DNA from: Gymnogyps californianus
Taxonomy: Eukaryota; Chordata; Aves; Accipitriformes; Cathartidae
Length of the DNA: 64,000 nucleotides
NCBI RefSeq assembly: GCF_018139145.2
Contig: NC_059487.1
Location: forward strand, 6,717,792-6,781,791
Direction: 5' to 3'
Shown: piece after piece, positions 24,301-35,519 of the stretch
Layout of the letters: the number at the start of each line of letters is the position of its first letter
Numbering within the stretch: position 1 is the first letter of the stretch
Notes under the pieces: generated by a model
What the model saw: the letters and a program-made list of their open reading frames with translations, nothing else
Told to the model about the DNA's origin: nothing
Databases searched by the model: none
Made by a program: the position numbers and the translations under genes

Positions 24301-27300
24301 TGCTTCAATAGGCAAGCCAGCAGCAGAGGCTCCTGCTGCCTGCCTGCCTGCCAGCTTGGCAATCCGGGGCAGCTCCAACCCCTGCCGTTCCTTAGGAATA
24401 TTTTGGAGCAGAGATTAAGATTTTTTTGACTGGTTTAGATATGGCAGATACGTAATAAAGAGCTACATTGATGGATACTGGCTTTAAAATGTCTAGCAAG
24501 TGTCTTGCCTGCCTTGCAACCTTCATGGAAAGAAGCAGCAATGGCTCTTTAAAGGTATTCAGTGATTTTTGGAGAGCACAAATTACTGCCTCATGGGTGT
24601 TACGTAGCTGTACTGGGGTAGAGCCCAGGAGCCCTCGCTGTGTACCAGAGCCCTGGGGTGCCGGGCCAAGCCGGATGAACCCTCCTGCACCGAAGCAGGC
24701 ACAGTTGGGGGTCATTTCCAGAATTAGCAGAGTGTGTCACAATAGCAAACCGGCCGGATTTCCGCTGCTCAGGGAGCTCCAGAAGGAGCTGCTGCTCTCA
24801 GGGCACTATGAGCGTCACCCAGAGGTTTGCAGGCAAATGTGTGTAGGTAGCTGGCACCTTCCTGGGCACAGCAACCTGGACATCTGGGCCTGTGTTTTAT
24901 GACACTTGGCTTCGTCATGCTCCATCTCTGGCAATCTGGCAGCCTGGAGATAATTTCCCACACATGGGACTAGCTACCAGTGCTGGGGGGTAAAACCAGC
25001 CCAGTTCTGGGGGTCATAGGGGCAGGTTCTGGAGAGGATGGAAGCGAGGGCTCTGCAGGCACAGGGAGCCAGCTCGCGTCTCAAGGCTGCGAGAGGGCTC
25101 TGGGTGCGAATGCAGCTCCTCCATGTGTTGCTCCCATCTCCACCCGCGCTGGAGCTGGTGAGGTTGGAAACAGGAGGGTTTGGGAGAGCTGGTTCAAGTG
25201 GGGAAACTGAGGCACGCTTTGCCCAAGAGCATGGGGAGGGAGCGGGGCCAAACTGGTACCCAGTTGCGTGAACATAACGAAAGGAGCAATTTTCTGGGGA
25301 CTGGGAGGTGAAAATGAATCCTTCGGTGTTGTGATGTCCTGCTCCTGAGGGTGTGCAGGAGGGTGATAGCGGAGGGATGAGGCTGGGAAGTGCTATGCCC
25401 TGCCCTGCCTCCTCCCTGCCTTCTCCCCCGTAGGCAGCAGCCCCCAAAACCATCCTCCCTCCCCAGCCCAGGGCTTCCCAAGTGCTGCCGGCGACCCTGC
25501 GCTGGCCTCGGGGACACCCACAGGGAAAGGCTCTTGCTTGGCCTCTGCTTTGGGGCTGCAAAGTCAGGGCAGCGGCTCCCGCTGCTGCAAACTCGGAGCA
25601 AATTGGGCTTTGAACAAAGAGCTGGCCTCATCGCGTGGTGCTGTCCTGCCCTCTGCTCTGCAGCCTCCCCTCCCACCCGCTCTGCGCAGGAGAGCCCTTG
25701 CTGCCCAGGAAGCATCTTTTGGGGATCCCTTCACCTTTGGGTTTAGGAAAGGAAAGGAGCAGCTTGACCAAGCAGAAGCGGTTCTCCCCCGTGGATTGCT
25801 GTCCAGAAAGCCCCATCTAGTGGCATATTTTGTGATGAATTAATGCTGCGCCGTTGGGAATAAAAAATGACAAGTCGCTTCACCCCTCTGGGTCCTGCAG
25901 GTATGCGGCACCTCTGGAGGCACTTATTTATTTAGCTGGGTTTTGGCTTGCTAAAGTGAGCAAGGCTTGAGGGGCAGGATTGGTGCCAGCCCCCTTTAGG
26001 GGTGCCCTGACCTTGTGTGACCTTGAGATCAACCCCAGCTCTTGTCCCCAGCCTTCCTGCCTGCAAAAAGGATCGATGCTGGGCTGCCCCGCGGGATGCT
26101 GTGCAGCCAGACTCGGTGGCATCGGCAGAGCCCTGGCAGAAGGTGCTGTCGGGGCAGGATTGCGAGTGCTGGCAGTTGGGAAATGCACAATCCGGGGTGT
26201 CTCGTCTCAGAGCTGATGCAAACGTTACAGAGGGGAGAGAGCAGGCGGCCGGAGTCGGTCACAGGACTTTGCAGGCGCAGAAGCACCTTCCCTGTTTTAG
26301 AAGGAGGGGCTGGAAATCAGGCTGTAGAATCAGCTCCATTGATTTTTTATTTTTTTTTTTTCCCCCCAGTGGCCTGATTCAGCATCTGCCAATGTAAAGC
26401 TTAGCTAGGACTTGCTTTGGCTTCTGTAAGGTGAGAAATAAATTTCATTGATCCAGGGTGCCCTTCTGCATCCCGCTTCGGTTGAACTAGTCCTGAAACT
26501 AGACAGGCAAGTAACTTGTAAAGTGCTGGGGGTGGGGGGAAGCCACTGAAAAAAACCCAGCCTGGATCTGCTGAGATAGGAAGTAGAGAGGTAGGATCCG
26601 ATCTGAGGAAAGTCCTGGGAGCGTTGCAAGCCCACCAGTGCTTTCTCAGCATATTTTAGACACATTCTTCTGTAGATTGACTGGGGACACATCCTAGAGC
26701 ATTTGCAGACAGAAAAAATTCTGCAGGCTTGTTGGGGCAGGTACAGCAGCAGGCTGGGAGCAGTAAGGCTGGCAGGGCTGCGCTCAGCACTGCTTGTACC
26801 GCGCCACCTCTGATGCTGAGCACTGATGCTCATCAGTCAAGCTAATCGCGCTGTGCAGGCATTCCCAGAGAAGATGCTGTTTGCTAGTAAAGCTTGAGGT
26901 TTCAGGCAGGCAGCAAGCAGGAGTCACCGAGTCAGCAGAGGAGTGAAGTAGGTGAGCTGAACTGGGAAGGCTTTGAAGGAAACAGTAAGTTTAGGCTTGG
27001 GGCCTCTCTTAGAGCTCGTCATTTCACCCAGAGGAGATGGTTTGAGCAATGCGAGTGTCAGCAGTAATGTTTCAGTACATTTGCTACAAGCCCGATTGAT
27101 AGTTGCAGTCAAGAACCCAAAATATCTGCCCTTCCTCTGCCGCAGGCAGCACTTGACATGCTTAGACACTAGCACAAATGGTAATTCAGGCAGAATCCAA
27201 AACCACTGAGTTACTGTCTCTTTTTTTTTTTTTTTTTTCTCCCCTTTCCTTCCCCCCTCACTACTAGTTACTCCTGTCCTGCAAGGGACACTACAAAAAT

Positions 27301-29430
27301 GTGCCCGGAGAACCTGCTCTCAGACTCTTCCCTCCCATCCGGCCTTCTGGCCATCTGAATTCCCTTCTCAGCCCTGAAGTTCAGGGTGTATCTTGGACTA
27401 GTTTAACCTCCACGATTTCCCCAGTTCCCGGACTCTCCCCGGACACAGCAGGTCTGCTGCACGTTGTCCTGCTCCACAGCTGAAAATGGCCTTGTGTCCT
27501 TCCAACATCATCGATCACTACTAGTTGTATGTAACACCAGCTTGAAGGTCTGCACACTTCCAGGGGTTTGTGCACGCTTTATTAAAGAGAAGCAGGACTG
27601 TGCTCCACAGCAGAAACTGCTGCACCGAGGTGACCTTGAGCCAGGCTGCCACACCACGTTTCTGGGGAAAAGAGCCTCGCTGTGCCCCTTCGTAGGGCTC
27701 CAGCTGCAGAGGGGAGTGGGGACAACCAACACCCGTTTTAAATAACTGTATTTGTGCGTGTTAAAGATCTGTGCCCCAGCTTCATACGCACGGACTCCGG
27801 GTCAACACTCACCCAGAGGCAAGGCAAGTGTTAAAGAGCCTAAAAGGGAGAAATACTGCGTCTAGCAACAATACCTTCAAACGATTTTAAAGAGGGCACA
27901 AAACCAAAACATGAACAGAAACATGAGCAGACACCCTCTGCTGAAGCAGAAACAGCCGTTGAAAAACAGCAGCACCAAAGGTAACTAGTACTAAATACGT
28001 TTAAAAGCAAAGTACACGTTGTGCCAGATTTACTGTACAGAGAAAGAAGGGAACGTGAAGAAAACCAAAACTGTGTGTGTGGATATGCAGGATAGTGCCA
28101 GAAGAGGAAGGTGAAGGGCAGGGGACAGTGAAGTACTAATGCGAGATAATTTAGCATCAGTTAAATTTAATTTGCGAGTACGAGCCAGCATCGCATGCTA
28201 AATAACTGCATGACACTTAAGAGCAAAATAAGTTTTAGTTGTATTCTTATGTTAACTTACTTGGATTTGTTTGAACTTTAAATCTGAACTTCCTGGATTC
28301 GGAGTGTAAATTTTAGGGACGATGACTAGAATAAAATCTGCAGCCAGCCATTATCATCTAGAATGTCTGAGACTTCTCTAGCACAGAGTACAAGGCCAAC
28401 TGTCTACATCTGCTACAATCTATTTTTATGCAACTGCTTGTGACTCCTTGGCTTGCTGACCACTAATTTTTAAGCATGTAGGTAAACACTGCGGTATTTT
28501 ACTCAAACACGGTTGTTTAGCATGTGTGTACAGCTGACACTGAAAGCAGACTTTTTTTTTTAAAAAAAAAAAAAGGTCTTGAGGGGAGATGAGTGCAAGT
28601 CAAATTATTCAGTCTTTAATTTGCTGGTTTTGACAAATATTTATTAATGCAAGTCTCAGCAACAAAATTTTTTATTTCAATATTTTTCAACCAGAAGGAA
28701 TGTTATAGCTCTACACCACAAAGCCTGTATGATACACACTGCATTTACCCCATTTCCACGCTGCTTTGTGTATCAAACATACTCAGAAACAACCTGTATA
28801 GATGGGTCCACCATCTCCACTTCTGAGACAGCACGGCCCAAAAAAACTGTTAGCCTGCTTCACTCCCCCCTAAATTATTCCATCTGTAAAGCACAAATAA
28901 CAAAATATATTTTTGCTTCTAAGAGCTTCACTTATCTGCAGAAAAATAGAACTGCTTAGGAGTGAGCTAGTTAGATTATGAAAGGGTCCAAGCACACACC
29001 CGCACGTTCTGGACCTCCCAACAAATTTGTGAGGAGGAAGCATTCACAATTTGATCCAACTAAAAAGGAGCCAGATGATAGTGTTCAAGGAAAGGAGGTC
29101 CCTCCTATCCAAAATACTGAATGCCTTCTCATTCTTCTCTCTAGAGCACGATGAGGAGGATAGAGCTGTAGCTATGAAACATTTCTCTAAGTACTGGGAC
29201 ACATTAAGAATGAACCTTCCAAACACTGCAAAATTTCAGAAAAAAACCTAAAAGGCTTCCCCCCCTGCCCCGCCCCAAAACATAGTGAAAACAGCATACA
29301 GAGCTTGAATATCCACAGCACAAACCGAAAAATAAAGGGAGTTCATTTGATCTACAGTGCTTTTGTGAAGGTACTCAGAGACTTGAGTGCATTCTTTTTA
29401 GAACTAAGCTCGGAAACTATATTCCATTTT
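24301..29430. other. GDAP1L1-OSER1-like intergenic region
   Basis: About 5 kb without a supportable gene. It contains a T18 run at 27221-27238, a T10/A13 palindrome at 28552-28574, and alternative AATAAA signals for the minus-strand OSER1-like gene at 28676-28671 and 28645-28640. The minus gene's 3' UTR may extend into its right end. Confidence 0.55.
27221..27238. repeat. T18 homopolymer and pyrimidine tract
   Basis: Eighteen T residues followed by a C/T-rich stretch to about 27265. It is a simple repeat. Confidence 0.85.
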
Positions 29431-29434
29431 TCAT

Positions 29435-29440
29435 TTTATT
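29435..29440 (-). terminator. Candidate polyadenylation signal of the minus-strand OSER1-like gene
   Basis: TTTATT on the plus strand (AATAAA on minus) lies 129 nt after the stop. The plus-strand paralogue has its AATAAA 98 nt after its stop, so a short 3' UTR is plausible for both. Further hexamers at 28676 and 28645 could give a longer form. Confidence 0.5.
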
Positions 29441-29568
29441 AGAAAACTAAACTGTATGAGGCAAAGAAACATTTGATCAAACACACAACAGTGAAAACAT
29501 GGCACTGACAAGGCATTTAACCCAACCATTATCACAAACTCTGATCCAGGACTCTCTATTGCTTTCAG

Positions 29569-30253
29569 TCAAGTATACATCATTTCTGCCATGTGAGACA
29601 TTTTCTTGGGAATATATAAGTAGTATTCCATGTATCCAGAAAGATCTTCAATAGTCACGTCATCCACAAAGGCTCGAGCTTGCTCAGAACAAGATCTAGG
29701 AGAACCTGATGAGACTGTCCCACAGGGGGATCTATTTTGAAGAGACTGGGCATGGACTCCTAGGACTGCCTTTTCGCATTCTGACAGGACGCTCCGTAAG
29801 CCAGAGAAAGAGTACACTTCCATGGTTCGCCACTGTTTGCACTGGCATTTCTTGTCCGTACAAGGGCACTGCTTGCCGCTGCTAAGCATGGATAAGGACT
29901 GGAAATCCGAGGTTTGGCTAGAATGCAAGGTAGTTTCAAAGGACGAGGAGAGAGTAGGGCAACTCTCTCTTGACTTCTCCAAAGGCTCTTCGGTGGTGAA
30001 AACTTCCAAAGGTTCGGTTCTGTCATCACTGGCCTCAAAGCGAGAATCGTGCCTGTCCTTCGTACCGTGTTCTGCTGTAACAAAAATGTCTGAACTGATA
30101 CTACCCTTTGACGTGTCTGCCTGGGTTTTGTGTTTCAGCTGGTTGTTGGCTTTCATATTGCAATACGTAAACTTGGGAGGATGCAGGACGGGAGACTTGG
30201 AGCGTCTGCGACGTGGGACTCTTGCCGATCCTCTGGAAGGCTTTCTCACACAC
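29569..30253 (-). CDS. OSER1-like (minus) last coding exon
   Basis: A 685-nt exon after a CTGCAG acceptor. It encodes GCVRKPSRG to the C-terminus, and so carries the basic patch, the Cys cluster and the conserved tail. A frame from 30249 uses GTG as its first codon, but that codon is an internal Val; the exon is not a separate gene. Confidence 0.93.
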
Positions 30254-32803
30254 CTGCAGGGTTATAACAGGTGAGCAAGTAGGTAACTCCGGTATCTACA
30301 CCACAGCTCAATAAGCTCTAAAATGTGGCTAAAAATGTTTTAGAACATTTTTTTTTTTTTTCTGCTTAGAAAAATCAGGTGACTGGTCACTTACAATCTC
30401 TGACAGGAACAGTGGAGGAGCCTGAAGAAATTGGGGCTCCCAAAGGAAACACACATACAAACAGCCCTTACTTAAAGGTACTTCCCCCCAAATCTCTGTG
30501 TTAAGCAAATGATACTTTGCCATCTCAAACTGAACGCTAGTGCAGAACCTGGCTATCAGCTGGAGCTGCTGGCAGAATCGCACTGAATATCCAGGTACTT
30601 CAACACAGAAATAAAAGAAAGAGGTGAGAGGAGGTTGCAAAGGTATAAGACTTGAAGAAAAGGACTTCCGAGGAAAGTAGTGGAAAAGAAAGTTCTAGGT
30701 ACCCTCTCTAAGAGAAGAGGCAATGTTGTTTTTAAAGTCTTTGATGAAATCCCCTTAAAAAACATCGTATCAAGAATTTATGGTAAAGTTTTGTAATAGA
30801 AAGGAGAGAAAAGATATGTTGAAGCAACTAATTAACAAAAACTGTCATTGGAAACAATACACGAGTGTTAAATGTCTCAAACCAGAAACACATGCACGGT
30901 GCAGTGAACGGTATGTTTTACCCATGCCACGCTTCCTTTGAGCAGACAGTCTGTTGCTTGGCTCCATCCATGGCTGCCCTTACTGGTGTTCTGAGAATTG
31001 TCCCGTCGCCCACAGACAGAGCTGCAATACATCTGAGTAAAAAGGGAAATGCCACGTTACAGTAATGCCTGACCATACTGCTTCGGAGGTCTCGATTCAG
31101 CCTATTCACTTTAGATGACTAGCTAAGACATTTAAGTTTCCAGCCTTGACTTCCTCTACAGTCAGTGGTTAGAAACAGGATATTACAGAGATTTATCTAA
31201 CCGCTCTTACTATATTGACCTCAGTCGAGTGTCTAAAGATAGGTGAGATGAAACGAAAGGAGGCCAAAATGCCCAGAGGCTGATGTCATGCCCTATTTGT
31301 ACCAAAATGACACATAAAGGAATGTAAACTCAAGTTCCAAATGTTCTTGTCAGACAATAGTTGTTAAAGGCAGACTCCTACCCACCTAAAATGCAAAGTC
31401 AGGAACCCATAGCAGCAGGCTGAGGAGGACTCAGTGAAGAAGTGGATGAGGTACAACAGACAAGCACAGATTACTAATTTATTTCTCATTAAATTTCTCA
31501 TTAAATTTCCCAGATAAACATGGAATGAAAAAAACATCTGGCCCTGGACGTCCAGACAACAAACATAAATGCCTCAGCACGCGAATCTGTATTTATGATG
31601 GCTGTATGTGTGATTGGGAACACAGGATAGGAAATCGTAAGACATGAAGCTGAAATTCTAGCAGAAGAGTCCAAGTACTCTGCCCAAAGTTGATCTTAAG
31701 TGATTAGTCACGAGACTTGAGCTGTTCAAAACACATGCCTGCAAAACAAGATCTCTTTATCTCTAAGAAGATATCATCAGGAATCAACCAGAATTCCACA
31801 CAGTCTGTCACTGGTAATACATCAAAAGTGGTATGCTTAGTAAGCATAGTTCCTTGTTAGAGAAGAGCTATTTTTTTCCACATTTAACAGAAGACCTCCT
31901 GAAGCAGAGGAAACGAGGAGCAGAGCAAAATGTATTTTAACATGCAGAGGAAGTCATGACTTCGCAGTATTGATGGCTATGGAGATGAATTCACAAGGTA
32001 ACATTAATTATCAATACAAAGCTTTCTCTTGTGTCTGTGAATTCCCAAAAGACTTCAAGTGAACTACCTCACAAAGTGTTACGCTGCATAATTTTATGAG
32101 CTCCTACTTTTAAGGGAGATGCTTATACCACATATTATCAGTATACCCAGTGTGTTACGGAATAAGTTTTTAGTATAAGAATGTCTGCAGACATTTTACT
32201 CTACAAAATTCCCTGAAATCAGAAACGATCAGTGCTCATATTTAGCCTGACGATTTCCAGTGAGACTGGGCTCTCCAGCACACTACCAAGTGACGGTGCT
32301 GTCCTTCAGACGCTTTCCAAGCAAATCTTCATGCACTATAGTAAAGGCTGATAACGTGGCTGAAGAAACCAGCATTTACGTGAATGGACAAACAAGTTCT
32401 GTATCATCACACAAGGTGACTTTGGCTACCACAACAGTTAAGAGTGGGTTCACTGCTTTGGGCGAGTCATTTGATCTTTTCATACAGTCACTGTGTAATT
32501 TCAGTTGGATATTGTGTCAAAATTAGTCAGTCATAAAGCACCGCTTTGCCTATTAGACAGTTGTAATGACTGCATTTCATCTGAAGCGATGCAGTTGTCT
32601 CCTCTTGGAGAGTAAGGAACCTTTCACCTAATCACATTTGTTTTGAGATTCAAAATAATAGAAAACAAATACAAATATGTAATAAGAAACCGACAAATTA
32701 CACAGTTGTTTTTGTTGCTCACTTACCCTGCTGCATCCACTCTCAGCTTTTTGAAAGCTGTTTGCAGACTCTCTTCCTCTTCATCTTTAGCTTCCAAGTC
32801 CAT
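29569..32803 (-). CDS. OSER1-like paralogue, complete, three coding exons (290 aa)
   Basis: Second copy of oxidative stress-responsive serine-rich protein 1, divergent from the plus-strand copy. Coding exons are 32803-32727 (77 nt), 31032-30922 (111 nt) and 30253-29569 (685 nt), all GT-AG. They total 873 nt, which is 290 codons plus TGA. The conserved N-terminus ends [16 protein letters not shown] basic patch [15 protein letters not shown] follows at about residues 77-91, then a Cys cluster at 192, 194, 199 and 201, and the invariant C-terminal block from SPRSCSEQ to MMYT (residues 247-290). The central acidic/serine region (about 95-175) barely aligns with the other copy. Intact frame, splice sites and synonymous divergence indicate a working gene. 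The start was chosen by homology, since the frame stays open upstream to 32947. Function is inferred from OSER1, a nuclear FOXO- and peroxide-regulated factor of unclear biochemistry. Confidence 0.92.
30922..31032 (-). CDS. OSER1-like (minus) middle coding exon
   Basis: A 111-nt exon encodes [18 protein letters not shown] through CSKEAWHG. It is one codon shorter than the same exon in the plus copy (114 nt). Acceptor CTCAG and donor GTAAAA flank it. Confidence 0.92.
32727..32803 (-). CDS. OSER1-like (minus) first coding exon
   Basis: Seventy-seven coding nt, from [17 protein letters not shown] to a GTAAGT donor. The full exon probably starts at 32847 after a TTTCAG acceptor. A short upstream ORF (ATG at 32837-32835, stop at 32816-32814, 7 codons) precedes the start. 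Confidence 0.92.
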
Positions 32804-33564
32804 TGATGGGCTCTCAGCGTGTAACCAGCTGTGCCATATAGAATAAACTGAAATACAGAAATTAGGATTTGATGTCTGAACACACATGGTCTCTACAAAA
32901 CTGAAATGACGTGTAACGGATGCTCGTTCTTCTGCGGGCAATCCCACTGCCTTCTGACCAGACCTGCCCAGTACTTTTCACCGTGAACTCCAAACTCTGC
33001 GTTTCTCAGAAGAGGCACAGCCTGTGTCAAAAATAACCGTGTCTTTTTTTTTTTTTTTTTCCACTGGGTGAACAGACGACACGTATTCTGCCAGCTAGCC
33101 TAACTTCAATTTGAGCTGCGAGCACGACACCGCCAGAAGCGCCAGGGACAGCTGGGCGCTGCCGCCGCCCTGGGCGGCTCGTCCCCGCGGGACATCCCCC
33201 AGTGACAGCTGAGCAGCACGCCAGCGCGGGGAAAGGCACCGACGCCAGACCTCAGGCAGGGCCACGCTGCCGCCGCATCCCCCGCCGGCCCGTCTCTCCC
33301 AGACGGCTCCGAAGCCCCCGGCCGCGCAACGCTTCACCTCCCAGGGCCGCGGTTTCGCGCCACCCGCGCCCCGTCACGGCTCCGCCAGCTCCCCCGGGGC
33401 CTCTCCTCACCGCCTCGGCGGGACGGCCCGCGGAGGCCCCTCTCTCCCGCCGCGCCGCACCGCCCGGCTCGCCAGGGCCAGGGCCGCGGCCGTTGCGCGG
33501 CTCTCCCGGTGGGGCGGGGGGGTGTCCGGGTGTCCGGGCCTCCCCCCCCCGGGCCCTCACTCAC

Positions 33565-33620
33565 CGCCGCCTCCCAGCCTCTCGCGCGGTGGGGGTGGGC
33601 CGCCGCGGAGCACAACAGGA
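33565..33620 (-). other. Non-coding first exon of the minus-strand OSER1-like gene
   Basis: A consensus donor GGTGAGTGAG reads on the minus strand at 33565-33564 and onwards, placing the end of exon 1 at 33565. Its upstream edge (near 33620) is a guess, bounded by the ETS and NRF1 sites. The 11-mer GGGAGGCGGCG occurs just before this donor and also in the plus copy's first exon. Confidence 0.55.
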
Positions 33621-33832
33621 AGTGAGGTCACCGCCCGGCGGGGACGCGCATGCGCGGGCGCGCTGCCCGCCGCACCGCCTTTCCCCCGCCCTGCCGGGGG
33701 CGCGTGCGCGAGCGGCGCTGGCCCCGCCCCTGCCCGGCCGCCGTCGCTTCCGGTGGAGGGGGCGGGTCTCATCCGGGCGGCGCGGCTCGGCGGGAGGCGG
33801 CGAGGGCCGGGCCGGGCCCTGGGGCGAGCGCG
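33566..33832. promoter_or_regulatory. Shared bidirectional OSER1/OSER1-like promoter
   Basis: The two first-exon donors point away from each other and are only about 270 bp apart. Between them lie a perfect palindromic NRF1 site GCGCATGCGC (33647-33656), an ETS site CAGGAAGTG on the plus strand (33617-33625), and an ETS/GABPA site ACCGGAAGCG on the minus strand (33754-33745). There are several GC boxes and no TATA box. Site identities are matches to known consensus motifs; their use is inferred. Confidence 0.75.
33770..33832 (+). other. OSER1: Non-coding first exon of OSER1 (plus)
   Basis: Ends at a strong donor, GCG|GTGAGTGC, with GT at 33833-33834. The start is approximate. No ATG occurs in the part shown. 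Confidence 0.6.
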
Positions 33833-34014
33833 GTGAGTGCGGGCTGCGGGGCGCCTTCCCCGGCGCCGTCCGTCCTCTCTCCCCCGACGGCTGGTGTCGG
33901 TGGGGCCGTCGTGTCCCCGCGGCGGGGTCCTCCCTCGCGGGTCTCCGGTGCCGCCGTCGGTCCCCTCGCGGGGTTAGAGGGCTCTGGGGAAGCCCCGGCG
34001 GGGCGCGGGGGTTG

Positions 34015-34025
34015 TGCTGAGTCAC
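34015..34025 (-). promoter_or_regulatory. Antioxidant response element / NF-E2 type site (minus-strand GTGACTCAGCA)
   Basis: The minus strand reads GTGACTCAGCA, a full match to the NRF2-small MAF core RTGACnnnGC including the preferred TGACTCAGCA. It lies about 180 bp inside OSER1 intron 1 and about 450 bp from the minus gene's first exon. Occupancy is inferred. Confidence 0.6.
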
Positions 34026-35519
34026 TCCTGCCGCCGGCTGGGCCGTCCCACCCCGCCCCCGCCGAGGGCCGGTGCCAGGGCTCGCCCGGGGCTGCGGGGC
34101 CGGGGTGTCCGCTGGGCCCCGCCTCAGGGTTATGGGGCGGAAAGCAGGGGCCGCTGAGCCTAGGGGCTCCCCGGGGCTGAGGGCGGGCAAGGACGTGGCG
34201 CCTGAAAGCCTGTGAGGCTCCCGGAGGGCGGTTCCGGGCGGCAGCCGCCTGTGGGCGGCCCGGGAGCCGCCGCTTGCGCCTCTGCCCGTGTGCTGCCCCG
34301 CGGTTTCCCTGTGTCCCTGCTCGGTGTGCCGCTCCTGCTGCTGAAGGCCTTGGCCGTGAACGTCCTGGAGCTTGTCATCCCTTTACGTGCTCGTCTTCAA
34401 AACCAAATGGATGTGCTCGTGCATTGTACTGTCGTAGCTTTAGGAGTAGCGGTGGATGTCTTGCAGTGCGCCAAGCTGGGTTAATAGTCCAGTATTGCTG
34501 GGAAATAGCTGAAAATAAAATGGGGAAGGATGGATCTGTATTTTCCTAGGAGATAAAGAACATAAGTTTCAATGTGTTTTTTGACACAACGTTAAACTTT
34601 GGTTGTTTTTCCCAGTAATTCACTTTTTCTTGATATTGATGCTAGCTGGCTGGTGTGTGTAAAATGCTTGAGCTTATGCTTAGTTATCACAGAGTGAGTG
34701 GGTTTTTATCTGAATAAATTCTGCATCGTTTTGAGGGTTTACTGTGGCAGTGATGAAGGGCAGCACGATAAAATATTTAGTCTAAAACTGGTAGTATGTT
34801 TTGAATAACATACAGTGATTTAAAAACTTTTTACTCTCATCTTCTTGCTAAGGTTATATAACATAGGGGTTTGGTATTTAAAAAAAAAAACTTGTAGGCT
34901 GAATTTTTTATTTGAAAGAATCTTCTTTTTGAGTCAAGGAAAAATCTTACTGAAGTAGGGACCATATGTTTCACCAGAGCAGTAGTATTTAACTAAGAGA
35001 GTATATAAAATAATAACTTGCTCCGATGAGCATCATGTTGTCAATCTCTGTGTTAGCTTCCTCCTCTCATGTTTACTTGCTCTCTGACTCACTGGACAAC
35101 CTGTGCCTTAAAGTTGTTATGATACATTATCCTTCTGCGTGTGTCATAATAGCCGTCTGCAATACAGGGCTTCCAGATGAAATCATAGCAGAGCGAGCAG
35201 CCAGAACAACAGCGGAGAGAGCTGCCACCTCCAGCTGGAAGGAGGTTGTGAGGGAACAGAAATTACCACTCTGTATCAGCATAAGTAACTGAGCTGCAGA
35301 GGTTCAGGTTACTCCTCTCTCTTCACCGAGACCTTTTCTTTTCCATGCTACAAAAAAGCTGGTGCTTAGTTGGTAAAAATAGTACTAATGCAGGCATTAT
35401 TGCTGTATTATTAGGTAGACTTAGTGCTCTGTATAAGTGTGTACTTGTTAGAGGAGCTGTTATCATTTGCTGGGTTTGCATAGTTACCTTCGTAATGGAT
35501 TCTTAGAGCTTCAGGAAGA

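Larger units (their letters stand above)
33020..34330. promoter_or_regulatory. CpG island over the divergent OSER1 promoter
   Basis: A sharp rise in G+C and CpG density begins near 33120 and fades by about 34330. It covers both first exons and the start of both first introns. Long open frames on both strands here (33202-34020, 33561-34190 and others) are consequences of GC-rich composition. Confidence 0.85.

Noticed and set aside
29569..30253. Minus OSER1-like copy as a processed pseudogene
   Set aside because: It keeps three introns at the same positions as the other copy, an intact frame and mostly silent changes in the conserved blocks.
32804..32947. Upstream extension of the minus OSER1-like protein to 32947
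   Set aside because: The open frame passes a TTTCAG acceptor at 32848-32850. The homologous start MxxEAKD at 32803 matches the other copy.
33202..34190. Long Pro/Arg/Ala-rich frames on both strands at the OSER1 promoter
   Set aside because: They are typical CpG-island artefacts. They overlap both non-coding first exons and their donors.
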